64,000 nucleotides of DNA from Noviherbaspirillum saxi (lineage in GTDB: Bacteria > Pseudomonadota > Gammaproteobacteria > Burkholderiales > Burkholderiaceae_D), in assembly GCF_003591035.1 (NCBI RefSeq), contig NZ_QYUO01000002.1, positions 372,001 through 436,000 of the forward strand. The letters run 5' to 3'. Positions 53,098-62,080 of the stretch are shown in pieces. Positions within the stretch are counted from its first letter, which is position 1. Each line of letters opens with the position of its first letter. The translations under genes were made by a program, and so were the position numbers. A model generated the notes under the pieces. That model saw only the letters and a program-made list of their open reading frames with translations, was not told the origin of the DNA and made no database searches.

Positions 53098-54069
53098 TCA
53101 GTCACTAAAAAGAGCGCGAACTACATCATCGATTTTTTTTACCTGAGAGGCGCTAAGCGCGCCTTTGGAAAACTGCACGGTGACTCGACCGCCATGCATA
53201 GAAACTTTTGCCACGACTTTTCCATTCACAAGAATTTCATCTGTATTGGTCACTGCCGATTCAGCGCTAAGGATTTCCATCACTTCTTTTGCCGTCTGCG
53301 CCATCTCGCGATTTTCTGCCAGCTCTTTCGCACGCGCAAGCACCCCTTCAGGATCCTTTTGCAACGCATCATTCAAGGTCTTGGCCCAGCGATACTGCAA
53401 ATCAAGCGGGGAAGGAAAGGCTTGGACAACCGCTTCAGGCAAGTTTGCCAAGCGTAGCGCCTTACTCAAATTCCCTGGATCGACACCGACCTCTTTCGCA
53501 AGCTGATCCTGCGATGAAAACAATTGCTCGTTCAATGCCCGCCGGTACATCACACCTTGTTCCCAGGGGGACAAATCGGCACGTGTCCGGTTTTCACGAT
53601 CCATCTCCTTGAACAGCTCTTGATCGCTGATTTCCTCTACCAATGCCAAAACCGGTAAGCCAAGTTCTTCGCAGGCGCGATGGCGGCGATGTCCAAACAC
53701 GACTTCATATCGTTCCGACCCATCCTTCAGCGGACGTACCTTGATCGGTTGGACGTTCCCTCCTGCGTCGGCTATTTCGCTTTTGAGCGACGCAAAAGCG
53801 GCCAAATCGTAGCTACGGACATCCCGATTTGCCCATTTAGAAGGAAGAATTTTATCCGCATCGATAAGGCGTACCGGCAATATTCCTTCGAACTCCTTCA
53901 ACCTGGCCTCAAGGACTGCCATCTTTTCGTTGCTTTCCTTCATCAACGAATTCACCATCAGCATCTGGCCAGGACCGGTACGCAGCGGCGCAGTCGCACT
54001 GCCGGAATCCGCTTTGCCCGGGACAAGCAAACCTTCGGTCTTTTTCGCTAATCTATCCTTAATCGACAT
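53098..54069 (-). CDS. parB: ParB partition protein
   Basis: A 323-residue centromere-binding protein. The ParB/Srx nuclease-like domain is at about 65-165 (VVFGHRRHRACEELG, the CTP-binding box), with the helix-turn-helix QDQLAKEVGVDPGNLSKALRLA at about 188-210. The C-terminal part should dimerise. The ATG at 54069 follows AAGGAGAGTGTG. It lies 10 bp behind parA in one operon and ahead of a terminator that carries its probable binding site. Confidence 0.92.
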   Translation of the reverse strand: MSIKDRLAKKTEGLLVPGKADSGSATAPLRTGPGQMLMVNSLMKESNEKMAVLEARLKEFEGILPVRLIDADKILPSKWANRDVRSYDLAAFASLKSEIADAGGNVQPIKVRPLKDGSERYEVVFGHRRHRACEELGLPVLALVEEISDQELFKEMDRENRTRADLSPWEQGVMYRRALNEQLFSSQDQLAKEVGVDPGNLSKALRLANLPEAVVQAFPSPLDLQYRWAKTLNDALQKDPEGVLARAKELAENREMAQTAKEVMEILSAESAVTNTDEILVNGKVVAKVSMHGGRVTVQFSKGALSASQVKKIDDVVRALFSD

Positions 54070-54079
54070 CACACTCTCC

Positions 54080-55261
54080 TTACGCTAGCTGGGATATCCA
54101 AGAGTTGCGAATTGAAACCTCAACCAAGTCATTGACCCTGTCATAGGCGTCACGTGCCCGGCTATAGGTTTTCATGCTGCCGTCGTAACGGCTGATGTCA
54201 TACACGGTGCCGAATTCCGCAGAACTAGACGATGTGACCGCGGTTTTAGGAATTTCCACCGGTAAAACCTTTTCTGCGTAAGTTGCCGAAATCCAGGAAC
54301 GCACGACATCGCTGGCGACATCGGCTGAATCCACGCGAGCAAGCAAGACATGGATGAAATCGAAGGTTTTGCTGATGCCAGCGCTCTCGACCAGATTCGA
54401 CGCCAGGTCGCTGAACAAACTCCAGAATTGTGCCGAACTTGCAAAATCCAATGCGTTCGGCGGCAAGGGAACCATCAAGCCATCCGCGGCCATGAAGGCG
54501 TTGATCGTCACATAGGAGAGCGATGGTGGCGTGTCGATAATGATGACGTCATAATCGTCACGCACGTCTTCCAGACCGAGGTTCAATACATCCCAAAACT
54601 GGAATTCAGGATCCTTCATTTGCCGCGACGGCAATACAAACTCTGCAGAAAATAAACTGGCTGACGCAGCGACCAGATCGATGCCGTCCCAATAGGTCGA
54701 CTGAATGGAAGGACGAATCGAGGTCGTGTCGCCATAAACCAAGGGAGCGATCGTTTGCTCTTCGGACACTTCCGTATCCGGCATGATGCCGAACAACGTG
54801 GTCAAAGAACCCTGAGGATCGGCGTCCACGACCAGAACCTTATGACCGCGCAGACTCAATCCCTGCGCCATCACCATCGCCGTGGTGGTCTTACTGACAC
54901 CACCCTTGAAATTACCAACTGCAAGCGTAATAGCGCGAGCACCGTCGGGGCGCAAATGGGTTGCCCGGTACTGTTGTACCCAGATTCTTGCTTCGCGAAG
55001 GGAAAACTCGCGTCGGGATCCCTTGTCGTTAAGCTGGCCGGCCGGCAGATCACCCTTGCTGATACGATACGCTACTTGTCCCTTGTCAATTCCGCACAAA
55101 CTCGCCAGCTGGGTCAATGAAAATACGGGCGGGTTCTTGTTCGCATTCGGTGCCAGCATGCGCGAACGGATCTGGTTAACCATCTGCGCCGCCCGTTCCG
55201 CCTGTTCGACAATGTCGCTGATATGAATTTTCTGAGCACTGTTAACATTCGGCGCAATCAT
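54080..55261 (-). CDS. parA: ParA partition ATPase, type Ia with N-terminal helix-turn-helix
   Basis: A 393-residue Walker-type ATPase that moves ParB-bound DNA. The N-terminal part has a helix-turn-helix (LTQLASLCGIDKGQVAYRI, about 48-66), as in large plasmid ParA proteins that repress their own operon. The deviant Walker A is KGGVSKTTT (about 118-126), Walker B is VIIIDTPPS (about 244). It is divergent from the rep gene across the iteron origin. The N-terminal domain implies autorepression at the parAB promoter in 55262-55500. Confidence 0.93.
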   Translation of the reverse strand: MIAPNVNSAQKIHISDIVEQAERAAQMVNQIRSRMLAPNANKNPPVFSLTQLASLCGIDKGQVAYRISKGDLPAGQLNDKGSRREFSLREARIWVQQYRATHLRPDGARAITLAVGNFKGGVSKTTTAMVMAQGLSLRGHKVLVVDADPQGSLTTLFGIMPDTEVSEEQTIAPLVYGDTTSIRPSIQSTYWDGIDLVAASASLFSAEFVLPSRQMKDPEFQFWDVLNLGLEDVRDDYDVIIIDTPPSLSYVTINAFMAADGLMVPLPPNALDFASSAQFWSLFSDLASNLVESAGISKTFDFIHVLLARVDSADVASDVVRSWISATYAEKVLPVEIPKTAVTSSSSAEFGTVYDISRYDGSMKTYSRARDAYDRVNDLVEVSIRNSWISQLA

Positions 55262-55798
55262 AAGTTTCCCGTAGGTTTTGAAAATAAGACTTTATTTTAC
55301 GATATAGACCTATTCCTCGGTAACTAGAAATTCTTCGAAAATCTATTTTTTTCATGAAAACCGTAAAATATTTCCGCAAGAACTCCTGAATTGTAAGCGG
55401 ATAGCACAATCTTGGCTAAAAGAAATAAAAAAACCTAACACCTCTTTAAGAACTATAGGAGGAAGAATATACTTAAATATCAATGGCTTAGATCATTTTC
55501 GGTGAGAACATTTGGGGCCTATGGTGAAAACATTTGGGAGCTAAGGTGAAATAATTTGGGGATATTGGTGAGAAGCTTTGGGGTATGTGGTGAGTGGATA
55601 TGGGGTTGCGATGGCGCAAACGTCGGCAAACAAAGCGAAAAAAACCCATCATCAATAGGTGAGATCTTTTGGGAGGATCGACACTAAGCTGGCGTGCACT
55701 TATTCTCACCTTAAAAACAGGCGTTGATTTCCAAGGTGAGTTTGCTTTTCACATCGGCTCACTATAGACTTCGGTAAACAAATTGAACCCGAAGCACA
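55262..55798. other. Candidate replication origin between parA and rep
   Basis: This 537-bp intergenic region is very AT-rich at 55275-55500 (possible unwinding element and parAB promoter) and holds the regular iteron cluster and a further half-site near 55734. I see no clear DnaA box. Position next to the initiator gene supports an origin. Confidence 0.65.
55501..55673 (+). repeat. Iteron cluster II, six direct copies at 22-bp spacing
   Basis: Copies begin at 55501, 55523, 55545, 55567, 55589 and 55658, with the consensus GGTGARAACNTTTGGG. The first five are exactly 22 bp apart, that is two helical turns, so bound initiator molecules would lie on one face of the DNA. A looser half copy (GGTGAG) is at 55734. 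This is the core of the origin. Confidence 0.9.
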
Positions 55799-57205
55799 AT
55801 GACGGAGCCCGCCACAGCGCCAAAGAAAACCCGACCCGGTACGAAAAGTACCGAGCATGATTATTTGTTGCGCAAACCGGTCAATACATTGGCGATCGTT
55901 CCCAAATCCGAACGCATCACCGTGACTGCGCGCAAGATCTACAACGTGATGCTTCAATTCGCCCAGCGTCAAGGGGTGGAAAAAGAGCGGTATCGCGCGC
56001 GCCTGTCAGAGATTGCTATCGGTATCGACTTCAATTCCAACAATACGGAAGTCATCAAACAGTATTTTCGCCAGATGGCGACCACCGGTGTCGAATGGCA
56101 ATCCCCAACCACAGGCGAAGGCGCCCGCTGGAGTATCTCGGCCCTGATTGCCCATGCGGACCTGATTCAGCGCGGGAATGAATTGACGCTCGAATGGAGC
56201 TACGCCCCGAACATCAAGCAAGAGCTGCTCGATCCCCAGCGCTTTGCAAAAATGTCCTTGCAGGTGCTGGCCGCGCTGAACACGATGGCATCGCTCGTCC
56301 TCTATGAAATATGTTGTCGTTATGCCGACAATCCCGGCGGCCTTACGGCACGGCAGGCATGGGCATGGTGGCGACCGGTGCTGACCGGCGCGCCTGACAG
56401 CCCGGCAAGCGCTTATCAGGAGTACAAGATCTTTAATCGCGATGTCGTCAAGAAGGCGGTCAAAAAGGTCAATGAAGTCACCGATCTCGACATCGAACTG
56501 ATCGAGCACAAGAGCGGCCGCTCGGTGCAGGATTTGCAATTCAAGGTCAAACGCAAGCAAGCGCTGCTCGCACCGACGGAAAGGCCGATCGAACCAGTCG
56601 ACCTGAAGACGATCGGCAACATCATCCGTGCCGGCATTCCCCAGGATAGGGCTGAAAAACTGTTGCTGCGCTATGGCGCGAAAGCGGTCGACGATGCGAT
56701 CACGGTGATGAATGAACGGCACCGTCGTACGAACATGGAGCCGGTGCGCACGCCGGAAAAATATCTGACCGCCATTTTGCAATCCGGTCAGTTCGGCACG
56801 GAAAAGCCGGTCGCAGCGCCCGCACGCAAGGTCTACGACACCAAGGCCGAACGCTTGAAACTGATAGAACAGTTCATGGCAATGAAGCGCACGCTGTTGA
56901 ATGAAATGTTCCAGGAAATGCCGGAAGCCGATCAGATCGAATGGATTGCCCGCTTTGAACAGGAGGCGCTGCCGGCGAGTGGCGCGATTCGCAAGGCATT
57001 CCAGTCGAAAGGGATTTCGAGCCAGATCGTGCGGCCGGTCTTCCTCAAGTTTCTCGGCAATTCGGTGTGGGAAGACGGATGGGAAAAACCGACCGACCAC
57101 GAATTGACCGACCTCGCCATTCGCATGAAGAATGAGCAGCAAAGCCTGGCCGACCAGCGCTATACCAGCAAGGGTCGGGTCGATCTCGGCGTGATCAAGG
57201 GCTGA
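55799..57205 (+). CDS. repB: Replication initiator protein (Rep_3 / RepB family)
   Basis: A 468-residue plasmid-type initiator. The N-terminal two-thirds look like the tandem winged-helix Rep_3 fold (RKIYNVMLQFAQRQG near 43, VLAALNTMASLVLYEICCRYAD near 160, KKAVKKVNEVTDLDIELIEHKSGR near 219). The C-terminal 200 residues are an extension seen in initiators of large Burkholderiales replicons. It should bind the iterons just upstream and open the origin. An iteron half-site 60 bp upstream suggests autoregulation. Confidence 0.9.
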   Translation: MTEPATAPKKTRPGTKSTEHDYLLRKPVNTLAIVPKSERITVTARKIYNVMLQFAQRQGVEKERYRARLSEIAIGIDFNSNNTEVIKQYFRQMATTGVEWQSPTTGEGARWSISALIAHADLIQRGNELTLEWSYAPNIKQELLDPQRFAKMSLQVLAALNTMASLVLYEICCRYADNPGGLTARQAWAWWRPVLTGAPDSPASAYQEYKIFNRDVVKKAVKKVNEVTDLDIELIEHKSGRSVQDLQFKVKRKQALLAPTERPIEPVDLKTIGNIIRAGIPQDRAEKLLLRYGAKAVDDAITVMNERHRRTNMEPVRTPEKYLTAILQSGQFGTEKPVAAPARKVYDTKAERLKLIEQFMAMKRTLLNEMFQEMPEADQIEWIARFEQEALPASGAIRKAFQSKGISSQIVRPVFLKFLGNSVWEDGWEKPTDHELTDLAIRMKNEQQSLADQRYTSKGRVDLGVIKG

Positions 57206-57289
57206 AATGAACCTACTGCGCTGATCACACCGGCGTCATTGACCGCAGCCTGCGGCATATGAACATGAAAGCTTCGTGATAGCATTCGT

Positions 57290-57376
57290 TCCATGCTAGG
57301 GGTCCTGAAGACGATGTCTTTGGGTGAGAGACACCCTCCGTACCTGATCTGGATAACGCCAGCGTAGGGAAGCGCA
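57290..57376 (+). promoter_or_regulatory. TPP riboswitch (thi element)
   Basis: The RNA contains the conserved TPP riboswitch parts in order: GCTAGGGGTCC, then GGGTGAGAGACACCC (the P3 side), then ACCTGATCTGGATAACGCC and AGCGTAGGGAAGC (the pyrophosphate side). It lies 60-140 bp ahead of the receptor start. High thiamin pyrophosphate should shut the gene off. Confidence 0.93.
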
Positions 57377-57435
57377 AAGCCGCACTTCTTTGTTTGCTCC
57401 GTCGCTGGCACTGCATTTACGTGACCGAGCCCATC

Positions 57436-59589
57436 ATGCCGCTACCGAAAACCCGTTTTCTTCTTGCATTTTCCGCTGCACAGGCATTGGTTTTGCCCGT
57501 CGCCGCACAGGCGCAGTCCGATACCGTTTTGCCTGCCGTTTCCGTTTCGGCGCCGCGCATTGCCGCCGACGACGCCGAAGCCCCGACATTCGGCAGTTTC
57601 GGCCAGATACCCTTGCAGCAGACGCCCGCTTCGATCACCGTGATCACGCGCCAGCAAATGCAGGATCAGGCCATACGCCAGACCACCGATCTGACCCGGT
57701 TCGATGCCAGCGTCAACGACGCCTATAACGCGATCGGCTATGCGGAGCAGTTTTCCATCCGCGGCTTTACTCTCGATAATGCGGCGAGCTATCGCAAAGA
57801 CAGCCTGGAAATCGCTGCCGATGCCGCCATCCCGCTCGAGAACAAGGAGCGCATTGAAATATTGAAAGGCTTGGCCGGCTTGCAGGCCGGGATCGCGACG
57901 CCGGGCGGCATACTTAACTATGTCACCAAGCGCCCCACCAACGAGACGCTGTGGTCGGTGACGCTGGAAGCGCGCGAGCGCGGCACGCTGTACGGCGCGC
58001 TCGACCTGGGCGGTCGTTCCGACGACAAGCGCTTCGGCTACCGCATCAATGCAGCCGCCGAAAAGCTGCGTTCCTATGTGCGCGGCGCCGACGGTGAACG
58101 TCAGTTCGTGAGCGGCGCATTCGACTGGCGACTGACGCCGCAGGCATTGCTGCAACTCGATTTCGATTACCAGCACAAGTCGCAGCTAAGCGCCCCCGGT
58201 TTTCAACTGATCAATGGTACCGACCTGCCGACGGGAATCTCGGCGCGCACCATGCTGAACAACCAGCCATGGAGCCGGCCGGTTGAAACCGACAGCACCA
58301 ATCTCGGGCTGCGATTCGAATACCAGATCACGCCCGACTGGACCACGGTGGTGGCCGTCAACCGTCACGGTTTTCGGCGCGACGACTTTGCCGCATTCCC
58401 GTTTGGCTGTGCAGCGAGCGGACTATTTCCGGGCTTCTGCGCCAATGGCGACTATGATGTGTACGACTACCAGAGCGAAAACGAACGCAAGTCCTTGCTC
58501 GCGTCGCAAGCCATTGTGCAAGGAAGATTCGCGACCGGCGCGCTGCAGCACGAACTGGCAGCAGGCGTCTCGACACTGCGTCGCCGCGACGACTTCGGCG
58601 ACTGCGTGTACGGCACCCTCGACTGCCTCGGCTCCGCAGCGAATGGCACCAGCAATATTTTTTCACCGGTCGTCGTGCCCGCATCGACCATCACCACCGG
58701 CCCGATACGCTTGCGTCGCAGCGGGCGCGAGCATTCGTTGTTCGTGCGTGATGTGATCGCGCTCTCGCCGCAGTTCAAGCTGCATGCCGGCGTGCGTCAC
58801 ACGCGTATCGAACGCGATCAGTATGATGCGACTGGCACCCTCAACAGTGCGCATGAGCGCGGTTATACCTTGCCCAATCTTGCACTGGTGTTCAATCCGC
58901 AGGCGAGCTGGACCATGTACGGATCGTATGCGCAAGGCTTGGAACATGGCGGCATTGCACCACTATTGACGACTAATGCCAATGTGGCGCTGGATCCGAG
59001 CAAGTCGTATCAGCTTGAACTCGGTACCAAGACTTCTCTCGGCAATGGCTGGCAAATGTCTGCCGCACTGTTCCGTATCCGCAAACCGCTGGAGTACACC
59101 GATGCGGGATTTACCTATGTGCGTAACGGCAATGCAGAACATCAGGGCATCGAGTGGTCGCTGCAGGGACAGGCCACGCGCAATCTGATGCTCGGTGCCA
59201 GCATCGCCGCCTTGCATACCCGCCAGCAAAATACCGGCACCGCCACGCTCGATGGCAAGCGTGTCACCAATGTTCCCAATCTCAAGTCGGTTGTGTATGC
59301 GGACTATGCACTGGCGGCCGTGCCGGGGTTGATGCTCAATGGCAGCTGGCATTACGCGGGCAGCAAGGCATTCAATCCCGATAACAGCGTGACGGTCCCC
59401 GGCTATCATTTGTTCAACCTCGGAGCGCGCTATGCGACGCGCGTGGGCGGCACGGCGACGACGTTGCGCTTCGGCATTGATAACGTGACCGACAAGTTCT
59501 ACTGGCGCGATGTCACCCAAGCCCTGGGTGGATACCTGTTTCCGGGCGCTCCCCGCACCTTCAAGCTGTCTGCCCAGTTCGACTTTTAA
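57436..59589 (+). CDS. TonB-dependent receptor under a TPP riboswitch
   Basis: A 717-residue outer-membrane receptor. The signal peptide ends at AAQAQS (about residue 26). The plug domain (about 35-165) has QQTPASITVITRQQMQDQAI and RIEILKGLAGLQAGIATPGG. The 22-strand barrel ends in a terminal Phe (KLSAQFDF). By sequence it falls near siderophore receptors, but the TPP riboswitch indicates thiamin or a thiamin precursor as cargo. The ATG at 57436 gives the signal peptide; a GTG five codons upstream is possible. A PnuC-like permease lies on the other strand behind it. Confidence 0.9.
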   Translation: MPLPKTRFLLAFSAAQALVLPVAAQAQSDTVLPAVSVSAPRIAADDAEAPTFGSFGQIPLQQTPASITVITRQQMQDQAIRQTTDLTRFDASVNDAYNAIGYAEQFSIRGFTLDNAASYRKDSLEIAADAAIPLENKERIEILKGLAGLQAGIATPGGILNYVTKRPTNETLWSVTLEARERGTLYGALDLGGRSDDKRFGYRINAAAEKLRSYVRGADGERQFVSGAFDWRLTPQALLQLDFDYQHKSQLSAPGFQLINGTDLPTGISARTMLNNQPWSRPVETDSTNLGLRFEYQITPDWTTVVAVNRHGFRRDDFAAFPFGCAASGLFPGFCANGDYDVYDYQSENERKSLLASQAIVQGRFATGALQHELAAGVSTLRRRDDFGDCVYGTLDCLGSAANGTSNIFSPVVVPASTITTGPIRLRRSGREHSLFVRDVIALSPQFKLHAGVRHTRIERDQYDATGTLNSAHERGYTLPNLALVFNPQASWTMYGSYAQGLEHGGIAPLLTTNANVALDPSKSYQLELGTKTSLGNGWQMSAALFRIRKPLEYTDAGFTYVRNGNAEHQGIEWSLQGQATRNLMLGASIAALHTRQQNTGTATLDGKRVTNVPNLKSVVYADYALAAVPGLMLNGSWHYAGSKAFNPDNSVTVPGYHLFNLGARYATRVGGTATTLRFGIDNVTDKFYWRDVTQALGGYLFPGAPRTFKLSAQFDF

Positions 59590-60122
59590 GCAGGCGTCAG
59601 ACGCTGCAGCAGGCTCTCGACTTGCTGCAGCCGCATCGGCTCAGTGCCGCTCACCAATGAGTACGGCAGATTCAGCGCAGCCAGCTTCGCGAGCAGCTGC
59701 GTATGGATTTGCTGCCGCACTGCTTCCGATTCACGTTGCAAGCCATCTGCCACCCATGGCGCATCCGGCGCAGTCACCAACGTAAGATCATAATGCCGGT
59801 CCGCTGCCATCCGTTCCAGCCGCGGCTCGACACGGCCCCAATAAAACCGGCTGTACAGGCTGGTCATCAAAGGCGTGGTATCGCAAAACAGAAAGCGCGA
59901 AGCCGACAGTGCCGCCGCGTCTTCGCGCTCAGTCTGCACACGGGCGATCACAAGTTGTTCTTCTTCGTATGGAGTGCGCCCATGCAGCTCAACAAACTCG
60001 CGCAGGTATTCGGGTACCCAGAGCGTGCGGAAATGCGTTGCCAGCGCCTCGGCCAGCGTGGACTTGCCGGTGGATTCGGCACCAAGAATGGCAATGCGCC
60101 ACGGTTTTTGCATCGCATTCAT
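59586..60122 (-). CDS. NadR-like kinase (AAA family ATPase)
   Basis: A 178-residue P-loop kinase like the C-terminal domain of NadR (ribosylnicotinamide kinase). Walker A is GAESTGKST (about 14-22), then VPEYLREFVE near 37 and FCDTTPLMTSLYS near 83. The PWVADGLQR motif near 125 is shared with NadR. Its ATG overlaps the stop of the permease gene (ATGA). It phosphorylates the imported substrate: nicotinamide riboside in NadR, but thiamin would fit the neighbour's TPP riboswitch. That is inference. Confidence 0.85.
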   Translation of the reverse strand: MNAMQKPWRIAILGAESTGKSTLAEALATHFRTLWVPEYLREFVELHGRTPYEEEQLVIARVQTEREDAAALSASRFLFCDTTPLMTSLYSRFYWGRVEPRLERMAADRHYDLTLVTAPDAPWVADGLQRESEAVRQQIHTQLLAKLAALNLPYSLVSGTEPMRLQQVESLLQRLTPA

Positions 60123-60724
60123 GCATTGGCTCCGCTGCCTGCGACTATCGTTCTCCAGGTACGCAAGCCTATCGTTGCCAGCAAGATGAACAAGGCATAC
60201 AGCACCGCCGTCAGGATCAGGTTTTTGTAGACATACAGACCGACATACAGCGCATCCACCGCTATCCAGACATGCCAGTTTTCCAGCTTTTTCCGCGCCA
60301 GCAACAGTTGTCCGACCAGGCTGCCCGCCGTCAGGAACCCGTCGATATAGGGAACGTCGGTATCGGTGTAGGACTTGAGGAAGAGGGCGATCAAAATAAA
60401 TCCGGCAATCCAGCCGCCCGCCGCCCAGTAGCGACCTGCTGCCGACAGGCGGGATACGCGCAAGCCGCCGGCGGCGCCGCGAACACCGAGCCACTGATAC
60501 CAACCCCACATCGATGTGGCAATGAATACCCACTGCAGGCCCATGTCGCCATACAGGCGGGCTTGAAAGAAAACGACCGCATAGCTTGCCGAAGATGCAA
60601 TGGCAAACAGCCAGGCCCAATGAATCTGGCGAATGCCCAGCACCACGGTCGCGACTGCAAGCATGAACGACACCAGTTCAAGCGGCGTGGTTGAGAAAAT
60701 GGAAAATACGATCGGGTCGTTCAT
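60119..60724 (-). CDS. pnuC: PnuC family vitamin permease
   Basis: A 201-residue inner-membrane protein with about seven hydrophobic helices, the PnuC (SWEET-like) fold. Characteristic are ELVSFMLAVATVVLGIRQ, WGWYQWLG near 75 and ENWHVWIAVDALYVGLYVYK near 155. PnuC proteins carry nicotinamide riboside; close relatives (PnuT) carry thiamin. The neighbouring TPP riboswitch and TonB receptor make thiamin a serious candidate. The gene has no TPP riboswitch of its own that I can see. Confidence 0.88.
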   Translation of the reverse strand: MNDPIVFSIFSTTPLELVSFMLAVATVVLGIRQIHWAWLFAIASSASYAVVFFQARLYGDMGLQWVFIATSMWGWYQWLGVRGAAGGLRVSRLSAAGRYWAAGGWIAGFILIALFLKSYTDTDVPYIDGFLTAGSLVGQLLLARKKLENWHVWIAVDALYVGLYVYKNLILTAVLYALFILLATIGLRTWRTIVAGSGANA

Positions 60725-61074
60725 AGGGGCGAATGCAGCAGCAAGGTGTCATGTCGGCGCGACGGGATATCCATGCGCAGGGCTTCGTATATTAAACGAA
60801 AGCCTTCGGACATTGATGCGGGACGGAGTCCAAACTATCGCAAGCGATCAAGCATGGAATCATTTGGCATGCCGAAATAACAAGCCATGCCTGCAATTGC
60901 GCGGCCAAACCTAGAACATCTCTATCGAATCAAAACGCCGCGTCCTGCATTGGGCGGCTTGCTCCCATTTTGATAGACGCTCTTAATCTATAGCAAACCC
61001 GATTCAATTGAATGATTTAACATGGATCAACGTGCACTACTCTCATTCGGGCAAGCGGCATACTGCTCATCCAT
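60725..61074. other. Intergenic region upstream of pnuC
   Basis: A 350-base gap between the divergent pnuC and response regulator genes. I see no riboswitch, no convincing gene and no repeat; a short hairpin (CTTCGTATATTAAACGAAAG, 60782-60801) is the only structure noted. Both promoters must lie here. Confidence 0.5.
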
Positions 61075-61506
61075 ATGGCTATTACAGATACTTCCCCCTT
61101 GCATGCCCTGATTGTCGAAGATAACTGCGACCTTGCCAGACTGTTCGGTGATCTGCTGGAAGTGCTCGGTTGTACCGTTCAGATCGAATGGAACGCCAAT
61201 ACCGGGTTGCGCGCCGCATTTGAAAATCCGCCCAATCTTATTTTTTGCGACCTTACCATGCCGGGTGAGAAAAACGGTTTTGACGTCGCGCGAGAAATCC
61301 GGTCGCTTGCGGAATTCGACCGGACTTGGCTGATTGCGGTAACGGGCTACGATGCGCCCGAGACCCATGAACAGGCGCTCGCGGCAGGGTTCGACCGCAT
61401 ATTCGCCAAGCCGGTCAAATTTGCACAGATCCAGGCGGTGCTCGACGAAGTGAAGAGCGGCGTGGGTCGTGCCGGTCGAGGCCGCGCTGTCATCGCTGGC
61501 CGGTGA
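61075..61506 (+). CDS. Receiver-only response regulator
   Basis: A 143-residue CheY-like protein without output domain. Acidic pair Glu15/Asp16 (VEDN), phospho-acceptor Asp59 (FCDLTMPG), Thr in VTGYD and Lys in FAKPV are all in place. It could relay phosphate or act by protein contact. The partner kinase is not next to it; a broken hybrid kinase lies 66 bp downstream. Confidence 0.88.
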   Translation: MAITDTSPLHALIVEDNCDLARLFGDLLEVLGCTVQIEWNANTGLRAAFENPPNLIFCDLTMPGEKNGFDVAREIRSLAEFDRTWLIAVTGYDAPETHEQALAAGFDRIFAKPVKFAQIQAVLDEVKSGVGRAGRGRAVIAGR

Positions 61507-61571
61507 CCTGAAGCCTATGAACTGAGGTTCGGACCCAAGCGATCCGTTGGCGGGCGCCGGCATGCCGCAAC

Positions 61572-61790
61572 GTGTGCTCGAGTCCGTTCAAGCCCTTCCT
61601 TACCGCTAAACCGGAAGCCGGTCCGATTTTCGGCTCAGTCGAGACCATTCTGGTGGCCGAGGATGAAACCGACGTAAGCGCCACCACGCCGCCGTCATCT
61701 TCGCGTCACATTGCACAAGAATCATTTCCTTCGTATCTTGCATGGAACTGCCATGTAACGACGCCATCTCCGCTGCCCAGGGTGAACTAG
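61572..61790 (+). pseudogene. Relic of a hybrid histidine kinase
   Basis: The frame reads PFKPFLTAKPEAGPIFGSVE and then TILVAEDETDVSAT. The first part resembles the kinase F-box and G-box end (FEPFFTTKPEGTG), the second the start of a receiver domain (ETILVVEDEPDVR). Most of the kinase and receiver are gone, so this is a remnant after large deletions. Confidence 0.5.
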
Positions 61791-61890
61791 CAAGTCAAAG
61801 GCAATGGCCTTCGTGGCGGCAAGCTTCTTGCTTCAAACTGGACAGAGCCCGCATGCCGCATCGCCAGAATCGCAAGCGGCTGCAGCGCTT

Positions 61891-62050
61891 AGGAATGTGT
61901 ACGGAATAAGTTATCGATTTGGACGCGTCCGACGGGATGCGATGCAAGGCGCGAGAAGGAGTCATAGCGAGCTATGGCGACGCCGAGCAACGCTGCAGCG
62001 CGCCCGTCAGACGTGAACCAAATCGGGAAATTATTTCGTGCACATTCCTT
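61891..62050. repeat. Palindromic intergenic element, copy 4 (160 bp)
   Basis: Imperfect 32-bp terminal inverted repeats (AGGAATGTGTACGGAATAAG from 61891; AGGAATGTGCACGAAATAAT on the complement at 62050) enclose a core with GATGCAAGGCGCGAG and GTCATAGCGAGCTATGGC. Core and size match copies 2 and 3. It lies just upstream of the DUF3182 gene. Confidence 0.65.
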
Positions 62051-62080
62051 ATTGATCATCCCTTGAACAAAGGCGGCAGT

